Assembly (NCBI GenBank): GCA_002299585.1
Contig: DBOE01000088.1
Coordinates: 1-47,136, forward strand
Reading direction: 5' to 3'
DNA from: Hydrogenovibrio sp. UBA654
Lineage (GTDB): Bacteria > Pseudomonadota > Gammaproteobacteria > Thiomicrospirales > Thiomicrospiraceae
DNA: 47,136 nucleotides
Under the pieces are notes generated by a model. The model was not told the origin of the DNA and searched no databases. It was given only the letters and a program-made list of their open reading frames with translations. Position numbers and translations under genes: made by a program. Position 1 is the stretch's first letter, and each line of letters starts with the position of its first letter. Below are positions 27,944 to 36,897 of the stretch, piece by piece.

Positions 27944-28687
27944 CTATACTGGGTTTAAAATATTTATAAAAGTTACATCCAAAGAAAACTGTTCTTGTAG
28001 ATGATTGCCTAATGATTTTACCCCTAAACATTCTGTAGCATGATGTCCTGCAGATAAATAATGAATTTTTGACTCTAGGGCTATATGAGTTGTTGGCTCA
28101 GATACTTCACCACTTATATAAACATCTGCCCCTAAATTAACGGCTTGTTCAATATAGCCTTGTGCTCCCCCACTGCACCAAGCAATAGTTTTTACCATAT
28201 TTTTACCACCTGGTAAATGTAGAGATTTTCTATTTAAAGTTTTATCAACTAGTTTCTTAAAGTCAGCAAAATTTGTGTCTTGTGTTAATTGCCCTATTCT
28301 TAGCAAACTATTTTGCTGTTCTGTAGTGTCCTGTATTCCCCAAAGCCTAGCTAATTGAGCATTATTGCCAAACTCAGCATGCCCATCTAATGGAAGATGA
28401 TAGGCAATTAAATTTATATTATTTGCTAATAAAGCTTTGATTCTTCTTTGTTTTATCCCTGTTATTACTGGCGATTCATTTTTCCAAAAATATCCATGAT
28501 GAACTAAAATGGCATCGGCATCTACAGCAATCGCTTGTTCGATTAATGCTTGCGAGGCACTTACCCCTGTAACTATTTTGTTTATTTCAGCTATACCAGA
28601 TACTTGCAAGCCATTAGGGGCATAATCTTTATAGTTAGATACATTTAGTAAATTATCTAAATAGTTAATTAATTTATCAATATTCAT
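27944..28687 (-). CDS. Nif3-like dinuclear metal center protein
   Basis: A 247-residue member of the Nif3/YbgI family, annotated elsewhere as GTP cyclohydrolase 1 type 2 homologue; its true reaction is not established. The metal-binding residues are visible in ILVHHGYFW, NLIAYHLPLDGH and LSAGHHATE, together with CSGGAQGYIEQA and DVYISGEVSE. It follows hisD by 26 bases on the same strand and is likely co-transcribed with it. Confidence 0.92.
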   Translation of the reverse strand: MNIDKLINYLDNLLNVSNYKDYAPNGLQVSGIAEINKIVTGVSASQALIEQAIAVDADAILVHHGYFWKNESPVITGIKQRRIKALLANNINLIAYHLPLDGHAEFGNNAQLARLWGIQDTTEQQNSLLRIGQLTQDTNFADFKKLVDKTLNRKSLHLPGGKNMVKTIAWCSGGAQGYIEQAVNLGADVYISGEVSEPTTHIALESKIHYLSAGHHATECLGVKSLGNHLQEQFSLDVTFINILNPV

Positions 28688-28713
28688 TGGCTAGAAAGTC
28701 CTAAACAACTAAA

Positions 28714-30015
28714 TTATTTTTTAATTCTATACCTTGCTGAAACAGCATGAGCTTGTAATCCTTCGCCGTCAGCAAGAACTCCTGCAACCTTACCTAGAGT
28801 ATTTGCGCCATCTTCTGAACACATAATTAAACTAGAGCGTTTTTGGAAGTCATAAACCCCCAAAGGAGAGGAAAACCTTGCCGTTCTGGAAGTTGGTAAG
28901 ACATGATTTGGCCCAGCACAATAATCACCTATTGCTTCGGCAGTAAAACGCCCCATAAAAATAGCCCCCGCATGACGTATTTTTGGTAGTAAAGCTTCTG
29001 GATCTGCTATTGAGAGTTCTAGGTGTTCTGGAGAAATATAATTAATAATATCAACCGCTTGCTTTTCGTCTTCTACTAATATAATTGCCCCCCTATTCTG
29101 TATAGACTTAGTAATTATTACTTTTCTAGGCATGGTTTCAATTAATTTATTCATACTATTTTGTACTTTTTTTACAAACTCGGGATTAGTGGTTACTAAA
29201 ATAGACTGGGCATTTTCATCATGCTCTGCTTGTGAAAATAAATCTGCAGCAATCCAATCAGGGTTAGTTTTTCCATCACAATAAACTAAAATTTCTGACG
29301 GCCCTGCAATCATGTCTATACCAACAATGCCAAAAACTTCTCTTTTAGCCATGGATACATAAATATTGCCAGGACCAACAATTTTATCTACCTGTGGAAT
29401 GCTTTGCGTGCCATAAGCCAAGGCAGCTATCGCTTGTGCTCCACCTAAAGTAAATACTTTATCAACTTCACAGATATAAGCTGCGGCAAGAACCATATCA
29501 TTTACTTCACCGTTAGGAGTAGGAACAACCATTATTAATTCTTCTACCCCTGCCACTTTTGCTGGTATAGCATTCATAATTACCGAAGATGGGTAAGACG
29601 CCTTACCCCCTGGCACATACATGCCAACTTTATCTAGAGGAGTTATTTGTTGCCCTAACATGGTTCCGTCATCTTCTTTAAAACGCCAAGATTCCGTAAC
29701 TTGCTTTTCATGATACGAGCGAACTCTGTCTGCGGATAAAATCAATGCTTCTCGTTGAATACTTGGTATTTTAGCAAAAGCATTTTTTAACTCACTCGCA
29801 GGTATTTCTAATTTTGTGGCTGAATTTAGCTTTAAATTATCAAACCTTTCACTATATTCTAAAAGAGCCTCATCACCATTTTGACGAACATTTTTAATTA
29901 TATTTTTCACTATACTATTAACTTGTTCGTTAGCTACTGTATCCCAAGCAAGAAGATGTTCTAATTCTGTTTTAAATGATTTGTCTGTAATTAATAATTT
30001 TTTTATGTTTAACAC
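28714..30015 (-). CDS. hisD: Histidinol dehydrogenase
   Basis: Catalyses the last two steps of histidine synthesis (histidinol to histidine) with NAD and zinc. The 433-residue protein shows VGMYVPGGKASYPSSVIMNAIPAKVAG, VDKIVGPGNIYV, AGPSEILV, SQAEHDENAQS and the HVLPTSRTARFSSPLGVYDF segment with family metal ligands. The start appears to be GTG at 30015. It sits directly after hisG, with the remaining his genes not in this window. Confidence 0.97.
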   Translation of the reverse strand: MLNIKKLLITDKSFKTELEHLLAWDTVANEQVNSIVKNIIKNVRQNGDEALLEYSERFDNLKLNSATKLEIPASELKNAFAKIPSIQREALILSADRVRSYHEKQVTESWRFKEDDGTMLGQQITPLDKVGMYVPGGKASYPSSVIMNAIPAKVAGVEELIMVVPTPNGEVNDMVLAAAYICEVDKVFTLGGAQAIAALAYGTQSIPQVDKIVGPGNIYVSMAKREVFGIVGIDMIAGPSEILVYCDGKTNPDWIAADLFSQAEHDENAQSILVTTNPEFVKKVQNSMNKLIETMPRKVIITKSIQNRGAIILVEDEKQAVDIINYISPEHLELSIADPEALLPKIRHAGAIFMGRFTAEAIGDYCAGPNHVLPTSRTARFSSPLGVYDFQKRSSLIMCSEDGANTLGKVAGVLADGEGLQAHAVSARYRIKK

Positions 30016-30036
30016 TAGAGAACCAATCCTTAATAA

Positions 30037-30669
30037 CTACTTATAAATAGCCGTTTTAAATTTTTCAACTATCTCATTAATCTGTGAAAATTTTGTTTTA
30101 TATGCGTGTTCATTAACTATTAAGCGAGAACTAATATCAGCAATATGCTCTTCTGCTACTAAACCATTAGCTTTTAAGGTATTACCTGTATCAACTAAAT
30201 CAACTATTTTATCTGCTAAGCCAATTAATGGTGCTATTTCCATTGAACCATAGAGTTTTATTAAATCAACCTGCTGTCCTCTTGAAGCATAATACTCCCT
30301 TGCTGACTTTATATATTTAGTAGCTACTTTAAGCTGATGTCCAGCAGGTTTTGGTACTTTGGTCCCTGCAATCATCAGCTTACATTTTGCTATTTGTAAA
30401 TCTAACAATTCATACAGATTATCTGTAGCAGACTCCATTAAAACATCTTTACCTGCCACACCAATATCTGCTGCTCCATGAGAAACATAGGTTGGTGCAT
30501 CGGTTGCTCTTACAATTAATAATCTAACATGTTTATGATTGGTTGCAATAATTAGCTTTCTACATTTACTAGGATCTTCTAAGGGTTCAATGCCTGCAGC
30601 GGCTAACAAAGGCAAAGTGTCTTTGTAAATGCGTCCTTTTGAAAGAGCTATTATTATCTGTTCTGCCAT
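30037..30669 (-). CDS. hisG: ATP phosphoribosyltransferase, short form
   Basis: First committed enzyme of histidine synthesis, joining ATP and PRPP. At 210 residues it is the short HisG-S type, which lacks the C-terminal feedback domain and in other bacteria works with HisZ; hisZ is not in this window. Conserved parts are IIIALSKGRIYKDTLPLL, AADIGVAGKDVL, IVDLVDTGNTLKANGL. The ATG at 30669 (MAEQ) matches the family; the frame extends 19 codons further. Confidence 0.95.
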   Translation of the reverse strand: MAEQIIIALSKGRIYKDTLPLLAAAGIEPLEDPSKCRKLIIATNHKHVRLLIVRATDAPTYVSHGAADIGVAGKDVLMESATDNLYELLDLQIAKCKLMIAGTKVPKPAGHQLKVATKYIKSAREYYASRGQQVDLIKLYGSMEIAPLIGLADKIVDLVDTGNTLKANGLVAEEHIADISSRLIVNEHAYKTKFSQINEIVEKFKTAIYK

Positions 30670-30700
30670 AATATATTTATCTATCCTCTGTACTATAATC

Positions 30701-31957
30701 TTAGTTGGTTCTATGAATATCAACACCTAGCTTATGAAATTTTTCTTCTATTAATTCATAACCTCTATCAATATGGTAAATTCGGTTTATTTCTGTTTCA
30801 CCCTCAGCAACTAATGAGGCTAAAATTAAACTAGCAGAAGCTCTTAAGTCTGTCGCCATTACAGGAGCTGCTACTAACTTATCAACACCTTTAATTTTAG
30901 CAATATTCCCCTCAAGATAAATATCCGCTCCCATTCTAATCAGCTCAGAAACATGCATAAAGCGGTTTTCAAAAATATTTTCCGCCACGGATGAACTGCC
31001 ATCTGCAATAGAGTTCATAACCATAAGCTGGGCTTGCATATCGGTAGGAAAATAAGGATAAGGTGCTGTAGATATATCAACAGGAAGTAGCTTTTTACCA
31101 ACCATGTCTAAGGTAATATTACTCCCATCAACGGTAATTTCAGCCCCTGCTGCTCTTAACTTTTTTAGAACAGATGTTAGGTGGCTAGCATCTGCATTAT
31201 TAATTGTAATTTTACTGCCAGTTAAAGCCGCAGCTGCTAAATAAGTTCCTGCTTCAATTCTATCCGGTATAATCGTATATTTAACACCAGTTAGAGATTT
31301 AACTCCGTCAATAATTAAAGTATCTGTTCCTATACCTAATATTTTTGCCCCCATAGCATTTAAAAAACAAGCTAAGTCGGTTACTTCTGGTTCTATAGCA
31401 GAATTGCGTAAAACCGTCTGCCCCTCTGCTAACACTGCTGCCATCATTAAATTTTCGGTACCCGTTACAGTTACTAACTCCATAGTAATATCCGCACCAA
31501 TTAATTTTTTGGCTGAGGCAATAATATAACCTTTTTCTATTCGTATATCAGCCCCCATTTGCTGCATACCTTTAATATGAATATCTACTGGCCTTGAACC
31601 TATAGCACAGCCACCAGGCAAGGACACTTTTGCTTCACCATATTTTGATAATAAAGGTCCTAGAACAAGAATAGATGCACGCATAGTTTTTACTAATTCA
31701 TAAGGAGCTTCTTTTGAAGTTAATCCTGCTGAATAAAGCTCTATATTGAGCTTTTCGTCAAACAAAACATCTACCCCCATTGAAGCCAATAGTTGAATAG
31801 TTGTGGTAACATCTTTTAAATGCGGAACATTAGATAAGGTAACTTTTGTTTCTGCCATAAAGCACGCCATTAAAATAGGCAAAGCCGCATTTTTGGATCC
31901 AGATATAGTTACATTACCAGTAAGCTGGCAAGGACCATTTATTACTAATTTATCCAT
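30701..31957 (-). CDS. murA: UDP-N-acetylglucosamine 1-carboxyvinyltransferase
   Basis: First step of peptidoglycan precursor synthesis, transferring enolpyruvate from PEP to UDP-GlcNAc. The 418-residue protein has SGSKNAALPIL near the start, the fosfomycin-reactive Cys in LPGGCAIGSRPVD, RASILVLGPLL and the C-terminal DLRASASLILASLVAEG. It is 3 bases after the IbaG-like gene and upstream of hisG, the typical gammaproteobacterial order. Confidence 0.98.
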   Translation of the reverse strand: MDKLVINGPCQLTGNVTISGSKNAALPILMACFMAETKVTLSNVPHLKDVTTTIQLLASMGVDVLFDEKLNIELYSAGLTSKEAPYELVKTMRASILVLGPLLSKYGEAKVSLPGGCAIGSRPVDIHIKGMQQMGADIRIEKGYIIASAKKLIGADITMELVTVTGTENLMMAAVLAEGQTVLRNSAIEPEVTDLACFLNAMGAKILGIGTDTLIIDGVKSLTGVKYTIIPDRIEAGTYLAAAALTGSKITINNADASHLTSVLKKLRAAGAEITVDGSNITLDMVGKKLLPVDISTAPYPYFPTDMQAQLMVMNSIADGSSSVAENIFENRFMHVSELIRMGADIYLEGNIAKIKGVDKLVAAPVMATDLRASASLILASLVAEGETEINRIYHIDRGYELIEEKFHKLGVDIHRTN

Positions 31958-31960
31958 AAA

Positions 31961-32188
31961 TCATTCTAACTCTGGGATTGTGGTTTTAATTGATAAAGCA
32001 TGCAAAGAACCATTTTTAAATTCTTCTTTAAACAAATCATTCACCATTCTATGGCTCTGCAAAGGAGATTTTCCCATAAATGACTTACTAACCACTTGAA
32101 TAGAAAAGTTACAGTCTGCACCACTGATGATAACTTGAGCATCTTCAATACTAACTTTAACTCTTTCAATAATTAATTCTGGGGACAT
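31961..32188 (-). CDS. ibaG: BolA/IbaG family protein
   Basis: A 75-residue BolA-like protein; family members pair with monothiol glutaredoxins and influence iron-sulfur and envelope physiology. It shows the signature CNFSIQVVSKSFMGKSPLQSHRMVNDLF and GSLHALSIKTTIP. Position between the mla block and murA identifies it as the IbaG (YrbA) type rather than BolA. Confidence 0.9.
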   Translation of the reverse strand: MSPELIIERVKVSIEDAQVIISGADCNFSIQVVSKSFMGKSPLQSHRMVNDLFKEEFKNGSLHALSIKTTIPELE

Positions 32189-32212
32189 AAAATACCTAGT
32201 TACATAAAAAAT

Positions 32213-32980
32213 CTAATTGCGTATTTTAACTCCTTTATATAACAAAATCAGATTTATCATGGTTATTCCTAAAAAGAAAATAATTGTTACCAATAAACTA
32301 AATACTATAGAAATATCGCCTTGATTAAAAAAACCATATCTAAAACCATCAACCATATAAAAAAAAGGATTAAAGTGAGATATAAATTGCCATGTTTCTG
32401 GTAAAGATTTTATTGAATAAAAAACTCCACTTAAAAAAGTTAAAGGTACAATTAAAAAATTTTGAAAGGCCGATAATTGGTCATATTTATCCGATATTAT
32501 TCCTGCGGCAACCCCAATACTACCCATTAAAGCAGAAGCTAAAATAGCAAACACAATTACCACTAGAGGGTTGATAATTTGCACATCAAAAGCTAGCCAT
32601 CCAATTACTAAAACCCCTAACCCAACTGCCACCCCTCTGACTACTGAAGCCGCTACAAAGGCTAAATAAAACTCCAATGGTGAAATAGGGCTTAACAACA
32701 CAAAATTTATATTGCCATAAACTTTAGCCTGAATTAAGCTTGATGAACTATTAGCAAATGCATTTTGCAAAATAGTCATCATGACTAAGCCAGGTATTAA
32801 AAATTGGCTATAGTTTACCCCTTCAAAAGCAGTTATCTCTGAACTTACCACTTGACCAAAAATAAGCAAAAATAATAAAGAGGAAATAACTGGGGCAAAA
32901 ATTGTTTGTACCGCAACAGAATAAAACCTTCTTACCTCTTTAATAAATAAAGCCCAACAACCAATATAGTTAAAGCTCAT
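32213..32980 (-). CDS. ABC-2 type transporter permease (YadH-like)
   Basis: A 255-residue inner-membrane protein with six hydrophobic segments and the ABC-2 permease pattern FAPVISSLLFLLIFGQV, FLIPGLVMMTILQNAFANSSSSLIQAKVYG and FLIVPLTFLSGVFYSIKSLP. It overlaps the stop of the ATPase gene (ATGA), so the two form one exporter. The substrate is unknown. Confidence 0.88.
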   Translation of the reverse strand: MSFNYIGCWALFIKEVRRFYSVAVQTIFAPVISSLLFLLIFGQVVSSEITAFEGVNYSQFLIPGLVMMTILQNAFANSSSSLIQAKVYGNINFVLLSPISPLEFYLAFVAASVVRGVAVGLGVLVIGWLAFDVQIINPLVVIVFAILASALMGSIGVAAGIISDKYDQLSAFQNFLIVPLTFLSGVFYSIKSLPETWQFISHFNPFFYMVDGFRYGFFNQGDISIVFSLLVTIIFFLGITMINLILLYKGVKIRN

Positions 32981-33912
32981 TTTTTAGCTCCAGTTAAATC
33001 CAGAAAGGCTTCTTCCAGAGTAGCATCTCTAGTACTAATATCTTTTATTTTAAATTTACATATTGATAACCATTGGCTAAACTTATTTAACGATAACTCT
33101 TTTTCAATTTTAAAAACTATTTCTGTTGCTGAATGGCTATCGACTCTTTCTTTTAGATTTTTATCTAATTGATTATAGTCATTATTTTGTTCATTTGCGA
33201 CTAGAGAAACCCTTACATATCTAAAAGCATGCTTAGAAACTAGATCCGTTACCCTTTCTAGAGCCTTTAACTCACCATTTTGTAAGATAGCAACTTTTTC
33301 ACACAGAGCTTCTGCTTCTTCTAAATAATGAGTAGTCAAAATAATAGTGTGCCCTTGTTGATGAAGTTCTTTAGTAAATTCCCATAGAGTTTTTCGTAAA
33401 TCTACATCAACACCTGCTGTTGGTTCATCAAGTACAATTACTTCTGGTTTATGCACTAACGCCATTGCAATTAACACCCGTCTTTTCATACCTCCAGACA
33501 ATTCATTAGTAATTGCATTTCTCTTATCTGCAAGGGATAATCTTTCTAATAACTCATCTGTCCAATTTTGTTGTTGCTTGCCTTTTAAACCAAAATATCC
33601 TGACTGAATTCGTAGTAATTCTTTAATGCTAAAAAAAGGATCTGATATTAATTCTTGTGGCACTAATCCCAGAGACTTTCTAGCTTGACGATAGTCTCTA
33701 ATAGTATGAGAACCATTAACAAATATTTCTCCTGATGTTGGAGTAACCAGGCCAGACATTGCATTAATAAGTGTTGATTTACCAGCCCCATTGGGGCCTA
33801 ACAGACCAAAAAAAGACCCTTTTTCTACATTAAAAGAAATTTCTTTTAATGCTTCAATATTATGATAGTTTTTGGAAACTTTTTGAAAAGAAACTGCATT
33901 ATTATCAGCCAT
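32977..33912 (-). CDS. ABC transporter ATP-binding protein (YadG-like)
   Basis: A 311-residue ATPase with Walker A GPNGAGKSTLI, signature LSGGMKRRVLIAMAL, Walker B VIVLDEPTAGVD and the switch histidine in LTTHYLEEAEALCEKV. It pairs with the downstream ABC-2 permease. Its start overlaps the mlaB stop by 8 bases, so it is translated from the mla transcript, although it is not part of the MlaFEDB complex in model species. Confidence 0.93.
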   Translation of the reverse strand: MADNNAVSFQKVSKNYHNIEALKEISFNVEKGSFFGLLGPNGAGKSTLINAMSGLVTPTSGEIFVNGSHTIRDYRQARKSLGLVPQELISDPFFSIKELLRIQSGYFGLKGKQQQNWTDELLERLSLADKRNAITNELSGGMKRRVLIAMALVHKPEVIVLDEPTAGVDVDLRKTLWEFTKELHQQGHTIILTTHYLEEAEALCEKVAILQNGELKALERVTDLVSKHAFRYVRVSLVANEQNNDYNQLDKNLKERVDSHSATEIVFKIEKELSLNKFSQWLSICKFKIKDISTRDATLEEAFLDLTGAKK

Positions 33913-34192
33913 TTTTATAGTTTAAAACATCATTAAGGTTATATAAATCAAGTAATAACAAGAGATATTTAGGTATATTTGCATGCTCAACTTCACTATG
34001 GATATTTTGTAAATATAAAAGAAAAGCTAAACAACTACTATCTGCTTGGCTAATATTAGTACAATCAACACGAGTGATTTCCTTAATAAAAATAGCTTTA
34101 TTATTTTTAATTATATCTCCCAAAGAATCTACATTTATCCTACCTGTTATACTCAAAACAGATTCTTTTATGGAGCAAGAGAATTCTTTCAC
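33905..34192 (-). CDS. mlaB: STAS-domain protein, MlaB-like
   Basis: A 95-residue single STAS domain: FSCSIKESVLSITGRINVDSL, then FIKEITRVDCTNISQADSSCLAFLLYL, where the Asp-Ser region corresponds to the conserved STAS loop. In E. coli MlaB binds the ATPase MlaF and stabilises the complex. The start is GTG at 34192, overlapping the mlaC stop (ATGTGA). Sequence is divergent, so the assignment rests partly on position. Confidence 0.82.
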   Translation of the reverse strand: MKEFSCSIKESVLSITGRINVDSLGDIIKNNKAIFIKEITRVDCTNISQADSSCLAFLLYLQNIHSEVEHANIPKYLLLLLDLYNLNDVLNYKNG

Positions 34193-34812
34193 ATTTTTTT
34201 CTCGCCATTATTTTGGCTTTTAATATTTTTAATAACTTGGGTTAGTCCTTTTTTAGCTATTTCAGAAGAAAATGTTTTTCTATAATTAACTAACATACTT
34301 ATACCTTCTATTGAAAAATCATAAACCATCCATTTATTAGTTTTTTTGTCCTGATAAGCTCGATAAACTACTGCCGTTTTTTCACCATTTTTTTGGGTTA
34401 CTTCGGTAGCAATTGACTTTCTATTTTTTCTTTTACCCGTTGCTTTAATAACATCTATAGTTTTAATATTTAGCTTAACTAAGCTACTAGAATAAGTGCG
34501 AAGCAACATTTGAGCAAATGCTGTTGCAAATTCTTGCTGTTGGTTTTTTGAGATTTTTTTCCATTGCCTACCTACCACATATCTTGCCATTTTGTAAGTA
34601 TCAACATATGGCAAAATATAACCTTTGGCAAATTCCAGAAGTTTATCAGGGTTTTCAATAAACTTTTGCTGATTAACCGAAAGCTGTTCAACAACTCCAG
34701 TAGATAAACCCTTAATCATTTGTACTGGATTTTCTTGATTAATTTGTGCGTTAACTATGTTAATTGATAACACAAACCAAAGTAAAACAACTTTTAAAAA
34801 AAACATTTTCAT
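34189..34812 (-). CDS. mlaC: Periplasmic phospholipid carrier MlaC
   Basis: A 207-residue Tgt2/MlaC family protein with a signal peptide (MKMFFLKVVLLWFVLSINIVNA). Conserved features are ILPYVDTYKMARYVVGRQWKKI and KWMVYDFSIEGISMLVNYRKTFSSEI. MlaC shuttles phospholipid between the outer-membrane MlaA complex and MlaFEDB. A second ATG two codons in could be the real start. mlaA is not in the window. Confidence 0.92.
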   Translation of the reverse strand: MKMFFLKVVLLWFVLSINIVNAQINQENPVQMIKGLSTGVVEQLSVNQQKFIENPDKLLEFAKGYILPYVDTYKMARYVVGRQWKKISKNQQQEFATAFAQMLLRTYSSSLVKLNIKTIDVIKATGKRKNRKSIATEVTQKNGEKTAVVYRAYQDKKTNKWMVYDFSIEGISMLVNYRKTFSSEIAKKGLTQVIKNIKSQNNGEKKM

Positions 34813-34818
34813 TTTTTA

Positions 34819-35277
34819 TTATTCTCCGCTAAGATTTGTTAAAAACTTGCCTATAAGCTCTTCTAGCACTAATGCTGGCTGTACTATATCAAGATAATCT
34901 CCATCTTGCAGGTATTCTTCATCAGCCCCTGGGTCAATTCCTATATATTGATCGCCTAACATTCCAGAGGTCAAAATAGAAGCTGAAGTATCTAATGATA
35001 AATGATTTAAATCACTATTAATTGCCATGACAACTATTGCTTGATAAGTTTCTTTATCAACCTCAATATCAATAACTTTACCAACAATAACCCCACTAAT
35101 TTTTACTGGAGCTCTAACTTTTAGACCCCCTATATTACTAAAGGCAGCTTTTATTTGATAAGTTTCTTTTTGTACTCCTTGAAAGTTACTTACTTTAAAG
35201 GCCACCATTAGCAAAGCTACAAAGGCTAATACAGTAAATAATCCAACCCAAACTTCAACTATCATTTTACGAGACAT
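34819..35277 (-). CDS. mlaD: MCE-domain lipid transport protein MlaD
   Basis: A 152-residue protein with one N-terminal membrane anchor (EVWVGLFTVLAFVALLMVAFKV) and a single MCE domain (YQIKAAFSNIGGLKVRAPVKISGVIVGKV, SILTSGMLGDQYIGIDPGADEEYL). It forms the periplasmic hexameric channel on MlaE. Somewhat shorter than the E. coli protein at its C-terminus. Confidence 0.94.
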   Translation of the reverse strand: MSRKMIVEVWVGLFTVLAFVALLMVAFKVSNFQGVQKETYQIKAAFSNIGGLKVRAPVKISGVIVGKVIDIEVDKETYQAIVVMAINSDLNHLSLDTSASILTSGMLGDQYIGIDPGADEEYLQDGDYLDIVQPALVLEELIGKFLTNLSGE

Positions 35278-35298
35278 ATAAATAAACCTAACTTAAAT

Positions 35299-36081
35299 CT
35301 AAAACATTAATACAGTTAATAAAAAATCTAACCCCAAAATCCCTAGTGATGAATGGACAACCGTTTTAGTAGTTGCTCTGCTAACCCCTTCTGAAGTTGG
35401 TATAGCATTTACCCCTTGAAACAAGGAAACTAAAGCAACTAAAACCGCAAAAAATATTGATTTGATAATGCCGTTTATAACATCATTATTCCAGTCAACA
35501 TGAGTTTGCATTTGTGTCCAGAAAAAACCGTCATAAACACCCAACCAACCAACACTAATCAAATAAGAACCTATTATACCAACCGCAACAAATATCATCG
35601 ACAACATTGGCAAAACAATTATAGATGCGGCTAATCTTGGAGCATACACAAATTTATTTGGGTCAACGGCCATCATTTCTAAGGCAGAAATCTGTTCTGT
35701 TGAACGCATTAAACCAATTTCGGCAGTTAGTGCTGAACCAGCTCTACCTGCAAATAGCAAACCAGTAACTACAGGACCTAGCTCTCTTATTAATGATAAA
35801 GCCGTCATAGAACCTACGGCTTCTTCTGAGTTAAAATCAACTAAAACAAGATAGCCTTGTAGGCTTAACACCATGCCTACAAAAAACCCCGCAGTTAAAA
35901 TAATTGGTAAAGACAATACCCCTAAAAAATAAATTTGCTTTAATAATAGGTTAAATCTTTTAATTGCATACGGCATAACTATAATAATAGAAGTCATAAA
36001 AAATAATGCCTTGCCTATAGATTGTAACAAACCTATAACTAAACTACCAATATTAGCTAAAAAGTTAACTGGCATTTGCAT
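35299..36081 (-). CDS. mlaE: Lipid ABC transporter permease MlaE
   Basis: A 260-residue MlaE/YrbE permease with five or six membrane segments and the family hallmarks FVGMVLSLQGYLVL, LIRELGPVVTGLLFAGRAGSALTAEIGLMRSTEQISALEMMAVDP and YLISVGWLGV. The ATG at 36081 overlaps the end of mlaF by 17 bases; an ATG two codons later is equally possible. Confidence 0.95.
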   Translation of the reverse strand: MQMPVNFLANIGSLVIGLLQSIGKALFFMTSIIIVMPYAIKRFNLLLKQIYFLGVLSLPIILTAGFFVGMVLSLQGYLVLVDFNSEEAVGSMTALSLIRELGPVVTGLLFAGRAGSALTAEIGLMRSTEQISALEMMAVDPNKFVYAPRLAASIIVLPMLSMIFVAVGIIGSYLISVGWLGVYDGFFWTQMQTHVDWNNDVINGIIKSIFFAVLVALVSLFQGVNAIPTSEGVSRATTKTVVHSSLGILGLDFLLTVLMF

Positions 36082-36889
36082 TATCTTTTAAATCTTCAAC
36101 ATAATTTTTAGCAGGAAAATGAAAGGATACCGGTCCGTCTGCATAACCCTTAATAAACTGATTTACATAATCACTATTAGAGTTTAAAAGATCTTCAGGG
36201 GTGCCAGAAGCCACAATCTTACCTTCTGATAAAATACATACATACTCTGCAATAGATAAAACTTCATCAACATCGTGAGAAACTACCACACTAGTCAGCT
36301 TTAAACTTTGATTTAATTTTTGAATTAATTCTACCAGCACCCCCATAGATATAGGGTCTTGTCCAGCAAAAGGCTCATCATAAAAAACTATTTCTGGGTC
36401 TAAAACTATTGCCCTAGCCAAGGCAACCCTTCTAGCCATTCCACCAGATAATTCAGCAGGCATTAATTTTTGAGCCCCTCGTAGACCAACTGCCTGTAAC
36501 TTCATCTTAATTAAAGGCGATAAAATTTCATTAGGTAAATTAGTATGTTCACGCAGAGGAAAAGCAACATTTTCAAAAACATTAAGGTCTGTTAACAAGG
36601 CTCCACTTTGAAACAGCATACCCATAACTCGACGTAATTCATATAATTTTTGCCGTTTTAGCTTATGAACATCTAAGCCTTTTACTAAAACCTGCCCTCT
36701 ATCAGGCTTTAACTGCCCAGCTATTAGCTTTAAAATAGTTGTTTTTCCTGTACCACTTGGCCCCATAATCGCGGTAATTTTTCCACAAGGAATACTAAAG
36801 CTAAGATTATTAAATATTTTTCGACTACCCCTCGAAAAAGTTAAGTTTTTTACTTCAATGATAGGATTGCTGATAGATTTATTTTGCAT
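36065..36889 (-). CDS. mlaF: Lipid ABC transporter ATPase MlaF
   Basis: A 274-residue ATPase with Walker A GPSGTGKTTILKLI, signature LSGGMARRVALARAI, Walker B IVFYDEPFAGQDPIS and the switch region VVSHDVDEVLSIA. It drives phospholipid transport by the Mla system, which maintains outer-membrane asymmetry. First of the mlaFEDCB genes, 8 bases after the DUF72-like gene. Confidence 0.95.
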   Translation of the reverse strand: MQNKSISNPIIEVKNLTFSRGSRKIFNNLSFSIPCGKITAIMGPSGTGKTTILKLIAGQLKPDRGQVLVKGLDVHKLKRQKLYELRRVMGMLFQSGALLTDLNVFENVAFPLREHTNLPNEILSPLIKMKLQAVGLRGAQKLMPAELSGGMARRVALARAIVLDPEIVFYDEPFAGQDPISMGVLVELIQKLNQSLKLTSVVVSHDVDEVLSIAEYVCILSEGKIVASGTPEDLLNSNSDYVNQFIKGYADGPVSFHFPAKNYVEDLKDNANAS

Positions 36890-36897
36890 AAAAATAA

